Shown here: positions 45,982 to 57,437 of the stretch, piece by piece
Layout of the letters: each line of letters opens with the position of its first letter
Position numbering within the stretch: the first letter of the stretch is position 1
From: Monodelphis domestica
Lineage: Eukaryota > Chordata > Mammalia > Didelphimorphia > Didelphidae
Direction: 5' to 3'
Assembly (NCBI RefSeq): GCF_027887165.1
Contig: NC_077234.1
Span: 189,077,319 to 189,141,318, forward strand
DNA: 64,000 nucleotides
Position numbers and translations under genes: made by a program
The notes under the pieces: generated by a model
The model's database searches: none
Told to the model about the DNA's origin: nothing
What the model saw: only the letters and a program-made list of their open reading frames with translations

Positions 45982-46200
45982 AATGGGCAATTAGGTGAAA
46001 TACTGAATAAGAGTGCCAGGCCTGGAGTCAGGAAGACTCATCTTCCTGAGTTCAAATCTGGCCTCAAATACGTTCTAGTTGTGTGACCCCTGGGCAAGTC
46101 ATTTAACCCTGTTAGGCTGAGTTTCCTCATCTGTAGAATAAACTGGAGAAAGAAACAGCAAATCATTCCAAGATCTCTGCCCAAGAAAAACACCCAAATG
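45982..46200 (+). repeat. Marsupial CORE-SINE (MAR1/MIR-like)
   Basis: 'gccaggcctggagtcaggaa', 'gacccctgggcaagtcattt', 'gtttcctcatctgtagaata', 'aatcattccaagatctctgc'. Confidence 0.8.
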
Positions 46201-46700
46201 TGATCAGGAAGAATCTGAAAACCAATTAACAATATGTTAAATATCCGATAAGAACATTCACATGTGCTATTATCCCAGCTCACTCTTTTGAAATTCACTG
46301 ACAAAGATACAAATCAGTTTTTAATCTATCAGTTAATGAATTAAATCAACTTTAGGTCAGAAATTTCTTCCCACAATTCTTTTTATTGTCAAGACAGAAT
46401 TATCCAAATAATACCTGGCAATCTTTCTTATAAAAAACACTACAAAGATTTTAAATGATTATTTTAAGATTGAAGCAAGAGAAAAATAGGATGAACTGCC
46501 TGATATACACTTGCTTAGACAATAGATTATAGGAACTTAATTAGCATTATGTATGATTAAACTTGTCAAATACATAGTGCTAATTTTTAAAAATTTTCAT
46601 CTCCTTAATCAATTCTTCTTCATCTTAAGAAATTAAATGAAATTTTAAGCAATCTGAAATCTAGGACTTCCTTCCCCAGTATCATCATAGATTTCTTGGG
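46201..46700. other. Unassigned AT-rich stretch
   Basis: No family or exon supported. Confidence 0.3.
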
Positions 46701-46724
46701 TCACACATCTGGGGTTCCCCATAC

Positions 46725-46849
46725 CTGCATTGCGCATAGTGTGAACAAACTCCATAGTAGATAGGTTGCAGACTGGGCAGTCCAAAATGATAAGGAGGTG
46801 TAGGGTGATGAATCTCCCCTCTGAATATTGGAACTCCTGAAGCTAATAT
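46725..46849 (-). CDS. Candidate 125-nt exon of unknown gene
   Basis: On the minus strand 'ataccttgcag' precedes and 'aatgcag|gtatgg' follows, both good splice signals. One frame is open across all 41 codons and reads ILASGVPIFRGEIHHPTPPY, HFGLPSLQPIYYGVCSHYAQ, C; a second frame is also open and runs upstream to ATG codons with a hydrophobic stretch. I recognise neither peptide, and no neighbouring exon was found. It may be a real exon, a fossil, or chance. It lies on the CCDC138 strand but does not match any part of CCDC138 I remember. Confidence 0.2.
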
Positions 46850-47206
46850 CTGCAAGGTATCTTATCAATAAAAGAACCCCCAGAATGGCAGCAAGAAAAG
46901 ACATCCTAAAGCTATAAGCTGTGAGAGCTTGGTATGGCTCTATGGAAATGGAAACTGTTTGAGACAGATAGGAAACTGGGTCTTGCTTGCAATCTCTACT
47001 TCCTGTCTGTAGGAGTAAAAGCCTCACAAAGAATGCTCGGGAGAAGAGTTCTGTCCCTTTCCCCACACAGGAGTAAAACCAGTGGCCCCATGACACCACA
47101 GCCAGAAGCATGGAAGCCCTCCTGGGTTAACTAGGCTGAGTTTGGGGTAGATAACATGGATTGGCTGCTAAATGATATGTTCCCCAGCTGAAAAGCAGGG
47201 GAACCA

Positions 47207-47417
47207 AGGTGGCCCAGCCCTTGGCTGGGTCTTTCCCTTTTGTGTCCATTATAAAGCATCAGCCCCTCACTGTTATTCCTGTCTGGAACTCCCCATTTTC
47301 CTTTATTACCATTGTAAAGTCAATCTACTGTCTCTCTCCTCCTCAGCTCCCATGTTTCACCTAGAAAGGTATTTAAGGTCCCCAACTTTAATGGCTCCTC
47401 TAAGTTATCATCTAGCA
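47207..47417 (+). repeat. 211-bp duplicated segment, copy 1
   Basis: From 'aggtggcccagcccttggct' to 'tcatctagca', this segment matches 49004-49214 with about three substitutions and no gaps (about 98.5%), while sequence on both sides differs completely. It contains 'tataaagcatcag' and 'ggtatttaaggtcc' (TATA-like). Confidence 0.9.
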
Positions 47418-48284
47418 TGGCATGAGACCCATGTGGGAGGGTGGGGGTGGGGGTATGGAGGGGATTTATACTTTGCCCTCCACATAGAAAAAACAAGGTG
47501 CTTCTAAAAGGCTCTCAAACCCTTGGGCAATGGGGTGCAGATTGCAGTAGCTTGCCAACGGCAGAAGAGACTTTATCTTGTGGTTTATCCTTTTAGGACA
47601 GGAGCCCCAGAGCAGGGTGGTCAGTGGAAAAACAGGAAAAACAGGAAAAAATAAAAAAAAAATAAAAAAAATAGCACAGCGAAAAGCAGCTTATCAGCAG
47701 GACCAAAATTTATCTACTCCCTATCCGTTCCTAAAAGGCTTTCTTAAAAAAAAAAAGAGAGAATTCTTTTTTCCAACTTCTCTGGTTGCCAAAAAATGTA
47801 AGATTAAAATTAATATCCAATAACTCCAAGTATTATATTTTATGAGATTTATTAATAATTACTTGAAGTAGAGGAAAAGTATAGCCTGAGACAAGTTTAC
47901 CAGACTGCAAAAGCAGGAGAGGAGAGAGAGGAGGGAAGAGTTACAGAATCCTCATCTCTAAAACGTAAGGACGAAAGTGGGATTCTGGGAAATTAAGTCC
48001 TGGGGTACAAAATTCTAATTACATAGACTCTAGCTGGAAAATACTTGGTGTTTTTCAAAGCTTTTCTCTAATAAATACACACTAGGTAGAGACATGTAAG
48101 GTTTCAAGAGAACCTGAAAACTAACTAACTTTGATCTCTATTTCTAAAGGATCAAAGTAGCAATTCCCAGAAAGTAGTCTATGCTAATTGGCAGAGTTGT
48201 CTGAATTTCCAACCTAAGAGAAGACTCGTACTTTTTAAGAAAATAAAATGGTATTCCATTTCTCCTGAAATCAATAAAAAAGAT
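47418..48284. other. Unassigned stretch
   Basis: No family recognised; A-rich run at 47635-47675. Confidence 0.3.
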
Positions 48285-49003
48285 CATTCGATAAGTACTT
48301 ACTAAGTATCTACTATATATCAGACACTGCTAGATGTAGGAGATACAAAGAAAGGCCAAAAATAATCCTATTTTCAAAGAGGACAATCTAATGGAGAGGA
48401 CAACATGCAAATAACTGCACAAACAAGCTATATAGAGGATAAATTGGAAATACTGAACAGAAGTAAGAGGCATTATGAAAGGCATGCTATGGGAAATAAG
48501 ATTCTATCTGGGACTTGAAGCCAGGGAATCCCTGGCTTCCCTCTTGTTGGAAGAGGGAGAGTATTTCATGCATGAGGGACAGCTGGCGAGAATACCCACA
48601 GCCACAGATGAACAATCTTGTTTGAGAATACATAGGAGTTGGGGGGTGGGGTTTAAGAAGGCCAGAAGGGGGTGTGTATGCAAGTTTTGAAGAGCTTTTA
48701 AAAACCAAAGAGAAGATTTTAAATGTGATCCTGGAGGTCTCAGGGAGCCCAGTGGAGTTTAATGAGGAGGAGATGGCATGATCAGACCTGCACTTTAAGA
48801 AGATCACTATGATATGTCAACATGGAATCTGGAAGCCCCCAAACTTGCAGCCTAGAAAGATTAAATGAACCCCAGTTTACATAGCTTAAGGATCTCCCTG
48901 AGAGAAAGTCCCATTTCACTGCCTCTCAGACTAACAACAGACTTTAAGATGTAGATCTCTTTTGTCCCGAAGTTTTCTCCTCTTAGGCCAAAGTCCTTTA
49001 CCC

Positions 49004-49214
49004 AGGTGGCCCAGCCCTTGGCTGGGTCTTTCCCTTTTGTGTCCATTATAAAGCATCAGCCCCTCACTGTTATTCCTGTCTGGAACTCCCCATTTTCCTT
49101 TATTACCATTGTAAAGTCAATCCACTGTCTCTCTCTTCCTCAGCTCCCATGTTTCACCTAGAAAGGTATTTAAGGTCCCCAACTTTAATGGCTCCTCTAA
49201 GTCATCATCTAGCA
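49004..49214 (+). repeat. 211-bp duplicated segment, copy 2
   Basis: Partner of 47207-47417, in the same orientation 1.8 kb away, and wholly inside the LTR-like element. Confidence 0.9.
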
Positions 49215-49328
49215 ATGTGGCACTCCCAGAGTCCAAGGTTTATACCCTGAAAAAGTTGTGGCGCCGGACTCTTCTCCCTCTCCTGATTAAAGACTTGGTT
49301 TTTCTGATCATGCTGTGTTATTTCTGAG

Positions 49329-49401
49329 TGGCTCTGGCGCAGTAGGCAGCGTGTCAGTTCTGAAAGCTGATGGTCCAGAGTTTGAACCTCAGAAGGAGGG
49401 T
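49329..49401 (+). pseudogene. tRNA-Met-like relic
   Basis: 'tggcgcagtaggcagcgtgt' matches the D-arm half of vertebrate elongator tRNA-Met and a perfect pol III A box (TGGCGCAGTAGG). 'agagtttgaacctc' sits at the T arm/B box. The anticodon arm can pair as TCAGT/GCTGA, but the loop no longer holds CAT, and the acceptor stem does not pair. So it is a decayed tRNA or tRNA-derived piece, not a working gene. Confidence 0.6.
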
Positions 49402-50366
49402 GTGATATACTGGGAGAGGATTCTGGAGACTAGAAGAGTCACTTGGCTTTAGTTTGGGCTTAGTACCCATCAGAAGTGGATTGTCAAGCCTGAAATTGCC
49501 CTCAGGGTGGATTCTCACAGGAACAGGGTCAAGCCTAGGGCTTTAACCTTTAAGCTAAGTAAACTGGGGTTCATTAAATCTTTCTAGGCTACAAGTTTGG
49601 GGGCTTCCAGATTCCATGTTGACAGATAGCTGAGTGAAAAATATCTGGAATGAGGACAGACCAACCACCAGGCTACTGCAACAGACCAGGCAAGAAGTAA
49701 TAAGGGTTTGCACCTCGGGGAATGGAAGGGGTACAGAGAAATGGAGAGGCAATGTAACAAAGTGAAGAGACAAGGATGACACCTAGGTAAAAAATCTAGA
49801 AGGCTGGGAGGAAAATGGTGCCCTCAGCAGAAATATAGAAGTTAGGAAGAAGAGGAGCATGGAGGAAAAATTAACAAGGTCAGTTTTGCACTTGTTGAGT
49901 TTTAAAATTTCTTTGGGAGTTTAAGAAAAATTAAGGCTAGATTTGAAGATTTGAGTATCATCAGCATAAAGATAACTGAATACAGGGGAGCTAATAAAAT
50001 CAACAAGTGCAAGAGTATGGAGGAAGAAGAGGGCCTAGGACGGAGTCAGGTGGGACACTAAGTTAGCTGGTATGACCTAGATGAAGATCCAATAAGAAAG
50101 ACGGAGAAGGAGCTGTCAGAGTAGTGTTCCAAAAACTAAGAAGAGGGATTAATTAAGGAGAAGGTGACCATAAAAGTTAAAAATTCACAGAGAAGTCAAG
50201 AAAGGAGAGAATTTTTGGTTAGATTTGGCAATTATGGATCATTAGTGATTATAGAGATTGTTTTTCCATCAGATGAATCTGGAAGCCAGAATGTAATAAA
50301 AAAGAGAGTGAGAATAAAGGAAGTGGAGGCACTTATTGAAGATGGCCTTCTCAAGAAGTTTAGCCA

Positions 50367-50733
50367 TAATACAATCCAATGTAATGGACGTCTCCATTAG
50401 TAGCAATGCAGTGATCCTGAACAACTTGGAGGGATTTACGAGAAAGAACAGTTTCTACATTTAGAGGAGAAACTGTGGGAGTAGAAACACAGAAGAAAAA
50501 CAACTGCTTGAATACATGGGTTGAGGGGGATATGGTTGGGGATGTAGATTCTAAATGAACATCCTAATGCAAACACCAACAGCATGGAAATAGATTCTGA
50601 TCAAGGACACATGTAATACCCAGTGGAATTGCATGTCAGCTACAGGAAGGGGGGGGAGGGGAGGAAAAGAATATGATTCTTGTAACCAAAGAAAAATGTT
50701 CTAAATTGACTAAGATAAAATTAAAAAAAAAAT
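50367..50733 (+). mobile_element. 5'-truncated L1 3' end with target duplication
   Basis: L1 3' UTR ('cacatgtaatacccagtgga', 'tgtaaccaaagaaaaatgtt') ending in an A-rich tail, flanked by AAGTTTAGCCA (50356-50366, 50734-50744). It interrupts the L2 copy. Confidence 0.9.
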
Positions 50734-51139
50734 AAGTTTAGCCACAAAAGGTTCTAGGATATACATATGGGACTATCACTAGAAGAGATAAATGAATCAA
50801 GTGAGGAGTTTTTGAAGAAAGGGAAGATATGGGAATGTTTCTAGGCAGCAGGGAAGCAGTCAATAAGCAGGGAGATATTTTGAAGAGAAGTCAAGTGGGG
50901 TTGACAGAAGAGGCATCCTGTTGGGAGAAGATAATATGGAATGGGATCCTTTGGGAATGGTAAGGGATTGGCTTTACCAAAGAGAAGAGTTACCTCTTCA
51001 TGTGATATGAAGGTAAAAGGGTGATGTGGAGGGGAGGAGAGGAAACTCTAGGTTAATGGCCTCAATATTTTCAGTATAATAATAGGCCAGGTTCTCACCT
51101 AGGAGAGTGAGGGAAGGGGAACCATTTCAGTTTTCTGAT

Positions 51140-51510
51140 CTCTGGAGTGAGTCAAACTCAGGCTGAATTATCTTAGCAAACCTTAGAAAAAGAAGTTATG
51201 GTACTATAGATGACAATATTAACACATATTACTGAACAACTACTATATGAAAGGAAGAACTGTGTGAAGTAAATACAAAGAAGTAAAAGACAGCTTGTCT
51301 ATCTGTTAGCTGGCCTCTAAGATTTTTCCTTCTTCGGAACTCTTACTTTATTTGTACTACTAGGTATATATATGCTGCATTTTGCATTAGTAATTTGTAC
51401 ATAGATTTGAAGCTATAAAGGTCTTCAGTCCAAACCCTTTATTTCACAGGTAAGAAAACCAAAGATGAGAGAGATTAAGCTGACTTGCCCAAGATGAGGT
51501 AAATAACAGG
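51140..51510. other. Mostly unassigned
   Basis: A weak reversed MIR-like match around 51430-51505 ('ttatttcacaggtaagaaaa'); otherwise nothing. Confidence 0.35.
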
Positions 51511-51514
51511 TTTA

Positions 51515-51712
51515 GTGGATAGACAGCCAGGCCTGAGGATGGGGAAGTGAGGGGGAGGGGGAGGAATCCTAGGTTCAAATTTGACATGAGATACTTTCTA
51601 GTTGGGTGACCCTGGACAATTACTTAACCCCAACTACCTAGCTCTTACCACTTTTCTGACATGGAAACAATGCATAGTATTGATTCCAAGACAGAAGGAA
51701 AACATTTTAAAA
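51515..51712 (+). repeat. tRNA-derived marsupial SINE
   Basis: 'agtggatagacagccaggcc', 'ctaggttcaaatttgacatg', 'ctacctagctcttaccactt', with a G-rich insertion at 51553-51565. Confidence 0.8.
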
Positions 51713-51899
51713 AATAGTAAACAGCAGATCTGAGGTACAAATTCAACTTCAATGCTCCAGATTCAGCCTGTTTTCTACAACACTTTACTTTCTGAATTCA
51801 CATGTATATACCAATTCTCTGTAAACTCCTTGAGAGCCATGTCTCACTTTTATTTACCATTATATTTTAGAATTATATAATTCATACAAATCTTACAGA

Positions 51900-52300
51900 A
51901 TGCATAAAATTCTGAGATTCCTACAATCTCAGAGTTGGAAAACACTACTACTAGATCATTTATTCTTTGAAGGCCTATAGTGACAGAGCTTCACTACATT
52001 GAGCAAGGCAGCTTTCTCTATTTCAGTACAACTTTAATTGTTAAAAAGTTTTTCCCTTATCAAAGAATACCAGAATTTTATAATTAAAAGGGACACCAAT
52101 GGTCCCTAGAGATTTCAGGTCCCTTAGACCTGAAAAGGAATCCTTTTTACAATGTTCTCCAACAAATGGTCATTCAGTCTTTCCTTGAGGACCTCCAATG
52201 AAATAGAAACCCACAATCTCACAAAGGAGTCTATTCTGAACTTAACTGGTGGAAAGTTTTGGGGCTTTTTCCCCAAAATCAAACCTAAAATACCTTCTTT
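51900..52300. repeat. CR1/L3-like LINE remnant
   Basis: 'taattgttaaaaagtttttc', 'ttcagtctttccttgaggac', 'acaatctcacaaaggagtct'; reverse-orientation relative of 31390-31740 and 57000-57437. Confidence 0.45.
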
Positions 52301-53925
52301 AAGCAAAACTAATTGCTTTGTTAATATTCGTTATCACACATTAAAAAAACAATTTGAAATTTATGTTATTAATAAACCTCTTCAAAAGTTCTTGGTTGTT
52401 AAGATTAAACCATCATGAGAAAGTTAATTTTACCCTACTTATGAGCGGCTGTCACCATCTGCTCAGTACAAGAGAAACTATGGGTTCAGACATTTGGTGT
52501 TATTCACTTGGCTATCAGCAAGAGCCAGAGTGAACAGGATATGCAGTGAGCTCAGGTTAGCAAGGTGACCAATCATTTGACTATGTGCCTTTTCTCTCTC
52601 TACCCTGCTTTTACTAACTAATAAAAATTATAAATTAACAGTCTCCAAAGTATTTTTATCTTAACATGGTATTACTATTAGCTCTGAAGGCCCCAAAATA
52701 TTTCTTTGCATTTGGCAGGACCTTTATGGAAAATAATCCCATGAAAGTCACACAGAATAATAGAATTGTAGAGCTGAAAAGTTCTTGGAGATCGTTTGAA
52801 ACTGAGAAACTGAGATACATGCAAGTTAAACAACAATCACAAGGTCGGTAGCTAGGGAGTCAGGGGTAGTAACCATTTGTCTTAATTCCTATAAGCCCAG
52901 TGCTCTTCCCATCATTTGATACAATTGTATCACATTTAAAAAATAATGATTACAACACATTGAACTAGGCATGACCATAAATGGCTACTCTTCAAAAAAA
53001 CATCACTCAAGAATGAAAACTATACATCTACTTTTTTTTTTAATATTCAATTTTATTTCCAGGACCATATACTCTTTCCTTTCATCATCTACTCCCTCTC
53101 ATATAATATAGTCAGGAAAAACTAATTTATGCCCAGGTTTTGTACAAAAAACAACCTCTGCCTTTTCAGGCCATCATTCTCTCAAACTGGAGGGAGTAGC
53201 AGGCTTCATTCTGATATAGATTTACCTTTAAATATCTGTGGAAACAGCCTTCTACAGAAAGGGACTCAACTCTGCAAACCACACATCCCAGCGTAACACT
53301 TTCCTTTCAGTTCCTGCTTCACTGCATCACTAGCACCATCACCAATCTCTTCCTGCTCAAACTGAGTACACTCTCTCCCTTCTCTTCTGACAGTGCCTAG
53401 GGTCAGATGTAGTTTTTCAAAAGTACTTTATTGTGAAAAGGGAATAAAAAATAAACACACTTAAAAAGAACACAGAAATGTTCATTATAACCCAAGTCTC
53501 TTATTCCAAGGTGCCTATGCCTGACTTCCTAACTAGCCCTCACCCTACCACAGGATCAGCTATGCTGCTCTGGAAAGAAGGTCTTGCACACCATCTTTCT
53601 AAGATCTCAAATCTGGTCCACTGCAAGGGGCTTTTCTAGTTCATAGCACACCCTAATTCTTCCCACAAACTTACATGGTTAGCTCCTACTAAAGTCTCTG
53701 ATCTGATATATTTTATCAAGGCTTTTATCCATAAATGGTATCAGAAGGATCATTTTTTTCATGCAATCTATGTATAGGACAATATAATTTGTTGTAACTA
53801 TTGACAAGTCAAGAGAAAGGAGAAGAGCAGGGATTATCATGTATTTCTTTATATGTAGAGGGCTTGGGGAGGTTTTTTGAGGTTCTACAATGTCTAGAGT
53901 ATTATAACCAGTCTTGCCATATTTC
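52301..53925. other. Unassigned stretch with a 3'-UTR-like piece
   Basis: No exon supported. On the minus strand 53400-53700 ends with AATAAA in 'ttcacaataaagtactttt', like a transcript 3' end. 53030-53110 resembles an L1 tail. Confidence 0.3.
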
Positions 53926-54122
53926 TTTTTTTAAGCCTTTACCTTTCCATCTTAGAATCAATACTGTATATTGGTTCCAAGGTAAGAGTGGTAAAGGCTA
54001 GGCAGTAGGGGTTTGAGTGACACACCAGGGTCACAAAGTCAGGAAAATGAGGCCAGATTTGAGCCCAAGACCTCCTGTCTTTATAGTTGGCTCTCAATCC
54101 ACTGAACCACATCACTGTCCCC
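53926..54122 (-). repeat. tRNA-derived marsupial SINE
   Basis: Reversed: 'cttacctttccatctt'-type tail, 'gccagatttgagcccaagac', 'ctcaatccactgaaccacat'. Confidence 0.85.
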
Positions 54123-54477
54123 TAAACACAATGAAAATAATTCATGCAAATAGTAACTATTTAAATATTCTTGCCACTTTTAGAAGAATTTTAGTGCTCA
54201 AGTAAGGACTGCTGTTCAGGGTCTATGGATTATAATAACAGATATAGGCCAAATGATTTAACTCTTATTTTGCATCTATTTTCTCTTCCAAAGGGAATGA
54301 TCTTTGGTCTAAAATCAGAACAAAAATATTATGTAATAAAAAAACAATATAAATGAGCAGGTTGTCAAATGGGATCTAGCTGCCTTCAATGAGTTTAGGC
54401 CACGATACCTAGACAACTAGATCTCAAAGTAATGAAAATTGAGATATGTAAGTAATGAGCCACTATCTTCACTTTCT

Positions 54478-54745
54478 TTTTTTTATTTCTTTTTTAATTT
54501 GTTTTTATTTTTTTATCAGTTACATGCAATAACAAATTTCTACATAAGTTTTTCTAAGTTGTATGACTGAATTTATCTCCCTCCCTCCTTTCCCTTCTCC
54601 CTCCCAGTTCTGGTAGGCGACTTGATCTGGATTATACAAGCATTATCACACAAAACATATTTCTGTATTGTTCATCTTATAAAAACTAAAACCCAAAACA
54701 TAAACCCAAATAAACAAGTGAAAAACTGTATGCCATCACTTTCTG
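54478..54745 (-). mobile_element. 5'-truncated L1 3' end
   Basis: T-rich start then 'acatgcaataacaaatttct', 'agttctggtaggcgacttga', 'acccaaataaacaagtgaaa'; closely parallels 22320-22415 joined to 23372-23520. Confidence 0.75.
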
Positions 54746-55027
54746 AAAGATTTGATAGAAGAGTAATATTCTCAGGACTGAAGCAAATATTCCACTTTTC
54801 AAAAATCTAGAGGAAAAAGAACATATCAGAAATCTTGTTTTCTATTACTAGCAAAACTCTAGAACAAATTATTAAGACAGTATATAAGTAGTCAAAAAGC
54901 AATGTATTGATCACTAAGAGTTAGCAAAACTTTATCAAGAGCTAATTAAAAATGTCCATGGTGAAGCAGGTGAAGATTTTAGCTAGGACACTCAATGAAA
55001 TCAAGAGAATTCAAACAGGTAAAATCC

Positions 55028-55290
55028 TATGGACAGCTACATAGCAAAGTGGATAGAGTTCTTGGCCTAGAGCAAGGAAGATCCAAATCCAAATTGAACC
55101 TCAGATACTTATTAGCTATGGGACCCTGGACAAGTAACTTAACCTTCTTTGCTTCAGTTTCCTCATCTGTTAAATGAGCTAGAGAAGGAAATGGCAAAAC
55201 ACTTCTGTATTTTTGCCAAGAAAATACCCCAAAGGGGGTCATACTAAGAATTGAATATGATGAAAATGATTAAAAATGCTTAAACAATAA
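55028..55290 (+). repeat. Marsupial CORE-SINE (MAR1/MIR-like)
   Basis: 'tagcaaagtggatagagttc', 'gggaccctggacaagtaact', 'gtttcctcatctgttaaatg', 'ctgtatttttgccaagaaaa'. Confidence 0.8.
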
Positions 55291-55520
55291 CAAAACTAAA
55301 AATGTGCCATTAACTTCTACAATAAAGAAAATCATCTATATGTACTTCCACACCAAGCCAAGGCAATTCCATACCAATACTAAGTTAAATACTATAGCAT
55401 GCACAAAAGGGATGCTAGAATCTTGAAATAGGTACAGGTAGGTGAAAAGAATGAAATAGAGTGGTCCTAGGATAACTGGAGAAGGGAAGTCAGCACAGTC
55501 TAGCTCCTTTATATACAACC

Positions 55521-56158
55521 TGTGAAGATGGAATTAACTCTCCCCTGCCCGTTTTTAGATTTAATCACCAGAAGAGTATTACACCTACTTATCCTTAAGT
55601 GGGGGAGGTCTGTGACCCACGTGTGTGAAAGTAGGTGACAGATTAGAACCCACTGACTGCCCCTTGGACAGTCCTAAGCAAAACTATAATTGGTCAACGT
55701 AAAAGTGGAAAGAAGGCACAGAAAGTGACTAAAGGAAAGGTCTTTAAAAATGCCAAGAACTTCTTGTGAGAAGGTCTTGCTCCTTCAACTTTACCCTGGA
55801 GGAGCTCTGGCTGAGGACCACTTCTATTTTCCCCTAGAACTACCACATGGGTGAGTGAAAAGGTTGACTTCTTCCCTGATTTTCTGGAGGGACTAGACTG
55901 GAGAGACATCCCACTTGGGAGAGGCTTTGTGGCCAAAACCTTTGTTTAATTAACTCTGGTCCCCCTTTGCTGGGGGCCTCTGAAGTCCTCCCTGGTTCAG
56001 ACCAGGCTGGAGTAAATATCTACTCTCTCTGATTTTCTTACTTTCACTCTTTCTCTTTTTGTAAATAAATTAGCCATAAACATTTACTTGGATTGAGTAA
56101 TAATTCCTAGCAACCACACTCTTATCAATTTAGTCCAAACCTTTTATTTTATTATTTA
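55521..56158 (+). mobile_element. Solo LTR (family C), second copy
   Basis: Collinear with 22416-23371: 'tgtgaagatggaattaactc', 'gtgacagattagaacccact', 'ggtgagtgaaaaggttgac', 'tgctgggggcctctgaag', poly(A) signal in 'gtaaataaattagcc', ending at about 56158 against an L1 fragment. No clear flanking duplication, because the 3' boundary merges with L1 sequence. Confidence 0.75.
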
Positions 56159-56998
56159 TCACCTCACACCTAGCAGATTAGCTAACATGACAGCAAAGGG
56201 AAGTAATGAATGTTGGAGGGAATGTGGCAAAGTTGGGACATTAATGCATTGCTGGTGGAGCTGTGAAATGATCCAACCATTCTGGAGGGCAATTTGGAAC
56301 TATGCCCAAAGGGCTATAAAAGATTGTTTGCCCTTTGACCCAGCCATAGCACTGCTGGGTTTGAACCCCAAAGAGATAATAAGGAAAAAGACATGTAAAA
56401 GAATATTCATAGCTGTGCTCTTTGTGGAGGTAAAAAATTGGAAAATGAGGGGATGCCCTCCAGTTCGGGAATGGCTGAACAAACTGTGGTATATGTTGGT
56501 GATGGAACATTATTGTGCTCAAAGGAATAATAAAGTGGAGGAATTCCATGTGAGCTGGACCAATCTCCAGGAATTGATGCAGAGTGAGAGGAGCAGAACC
56601 AGGAGAACATTGTACACAGAGACTGATACACTGTGGTACAATCGAATGTAATGGACTTCTCCATGAATGGCAATGCAGTGATCCTGAACAACTTGGAGGA
56701 ATCTACAAGAAAAACCACTATCCACATTCAAAGGAAAAACTGTGGGAGTAGAAACACAGAAGAAAAACAACTGCTTGAATACATGGGTCGAGGGGATATG
56801 GCTGGGGAGGTAGACTCTAAATGAACATTCTAATGCAAACACCAACAACAGGAAATTGGTTCTGATCAAGGACACAAATAATATCCAATGAAATTGTACA
56901 TCGGTTGCGGGAAGGGTGGGAGGGAAATAATGTGATTATTGTAACCAAGGAATAATGTTCTAAATTTACTAAATAAATTATTTTTTTAAAAAAAGAAT
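56159..56998 (+). mobile_element. 5'-truncated L1 3' end
   Basis: Starts at 'cacctcacacctagcagatt', encodes ORF2 C-terminal residues (NECWRECGKVGTLMHCWWSC ... WYMLVMEHYCAQRNNKVEEF, open frame 56187-56651) and the full 3' UTR, ending 'ctaaatttactaaataaatt' and a short A run. It abuts the family C LTR directly. Confidence 0.88.
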
Positions 56999-56999
56999 T

Positions 57000-57437
57000 A
57001 CTTGAAGTTTAAATTGGAGAAAAGACTTAAAAATGACATAATTTCCTTCAACATTTCTGAAAACCTTGAATGTGGAAGATGGATTAGATTTGTTCTGCTT
57101 AGACAAAAGGTAGAGGCAAGTGCAATAAATGTATGTTGTAGAGCAACAGATTTAGACTTGAGTTTGCTTTTTAAAAAATCCTAACAATTAGATCACTATT
57201 AAGTGTTTTTAACATAGGGATCCATGAATATTTGCTAACTGAGAATGGTTCTCTAAGCTTCATCAGATTGTCAAAGTAGTCTATGACCCAAAAAAGGCTA
57301 AGAGCCCTTGAATTAGCCCTACCCAAATTTGGAATAGGTTGTCACAGGCAGCAGTAGGCTCTACCTCACTGGAGATCATCAAACAAAGGTTAGATGCCAG
57401 CTAGTATATGTTACAGATGAGTCAGCTAGAAGGCATG
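57000..57437. repeat. CR1/L3-like LINE remnant
   Basis: 'gatggattagatttgttctg', 'ctcactggagatcatcaaac'; same ancient family as 31390-31740. The hAT element inserted at its right edge. Confidence 0.45.

Larger units (their letters stand above)
48815..49624 (+). mobile_element. LTR-like element with 76-bp terminal inverted repeats
   Basis: 810 bp, TGTCAACATGGAATCTGG to CCAGATTCCATGTTGACA, flanked by a perfect 4-bp duplication GATA (48811-48814, 49625-49628). The outer 76 bp at each end are inverted copies with about four differences, far longer than the few bases usual for LTR ends. Inside are a TATA-like 'ggtatttaagg' near 49167 and 'gattaaagac' near 49286, LTR-style signals, plus a tRNA-Met-like stretch. 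It may be an LTR joined to an inverted piece of itself, or an unusual foldback element. Confidence 0.7.
48285..51130 (-). repeat. L2 LINE 3' half, interrupted twice
   Basis: Read in reverse this is one L2 copy: 'tactatatatcagacactgc' (3' tail), 'atgatcagacctgcacttta', 'aggctactgcaacagaccag', 'gaggatggcacc'-type text, and continuing after 50745. It hosts an LTR-like element (48815-49624) and an L1 3' end (50367-50733); the L2 sequence rejoins cleanly after each. It is the oldest layer here. Confidence 0.75.

Noticed and set aside
46701-47111. 136-codon minus-strand frame with a hydrophobic segment
   Set aside because: No recognisable family, no conserved motif, and it overlaps unassigned repeat-like DNA; only the splice-bounded part is kept as a weak candidate.
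49329-49401. Functional tRNA-Met gene
   Set aside because: The anticodon loop does not read CAT and the acceptor stem does not pair.
52152-52418. 88-codon frame
   Set aside because: Lies in CR1/L3-like repeat sequence.
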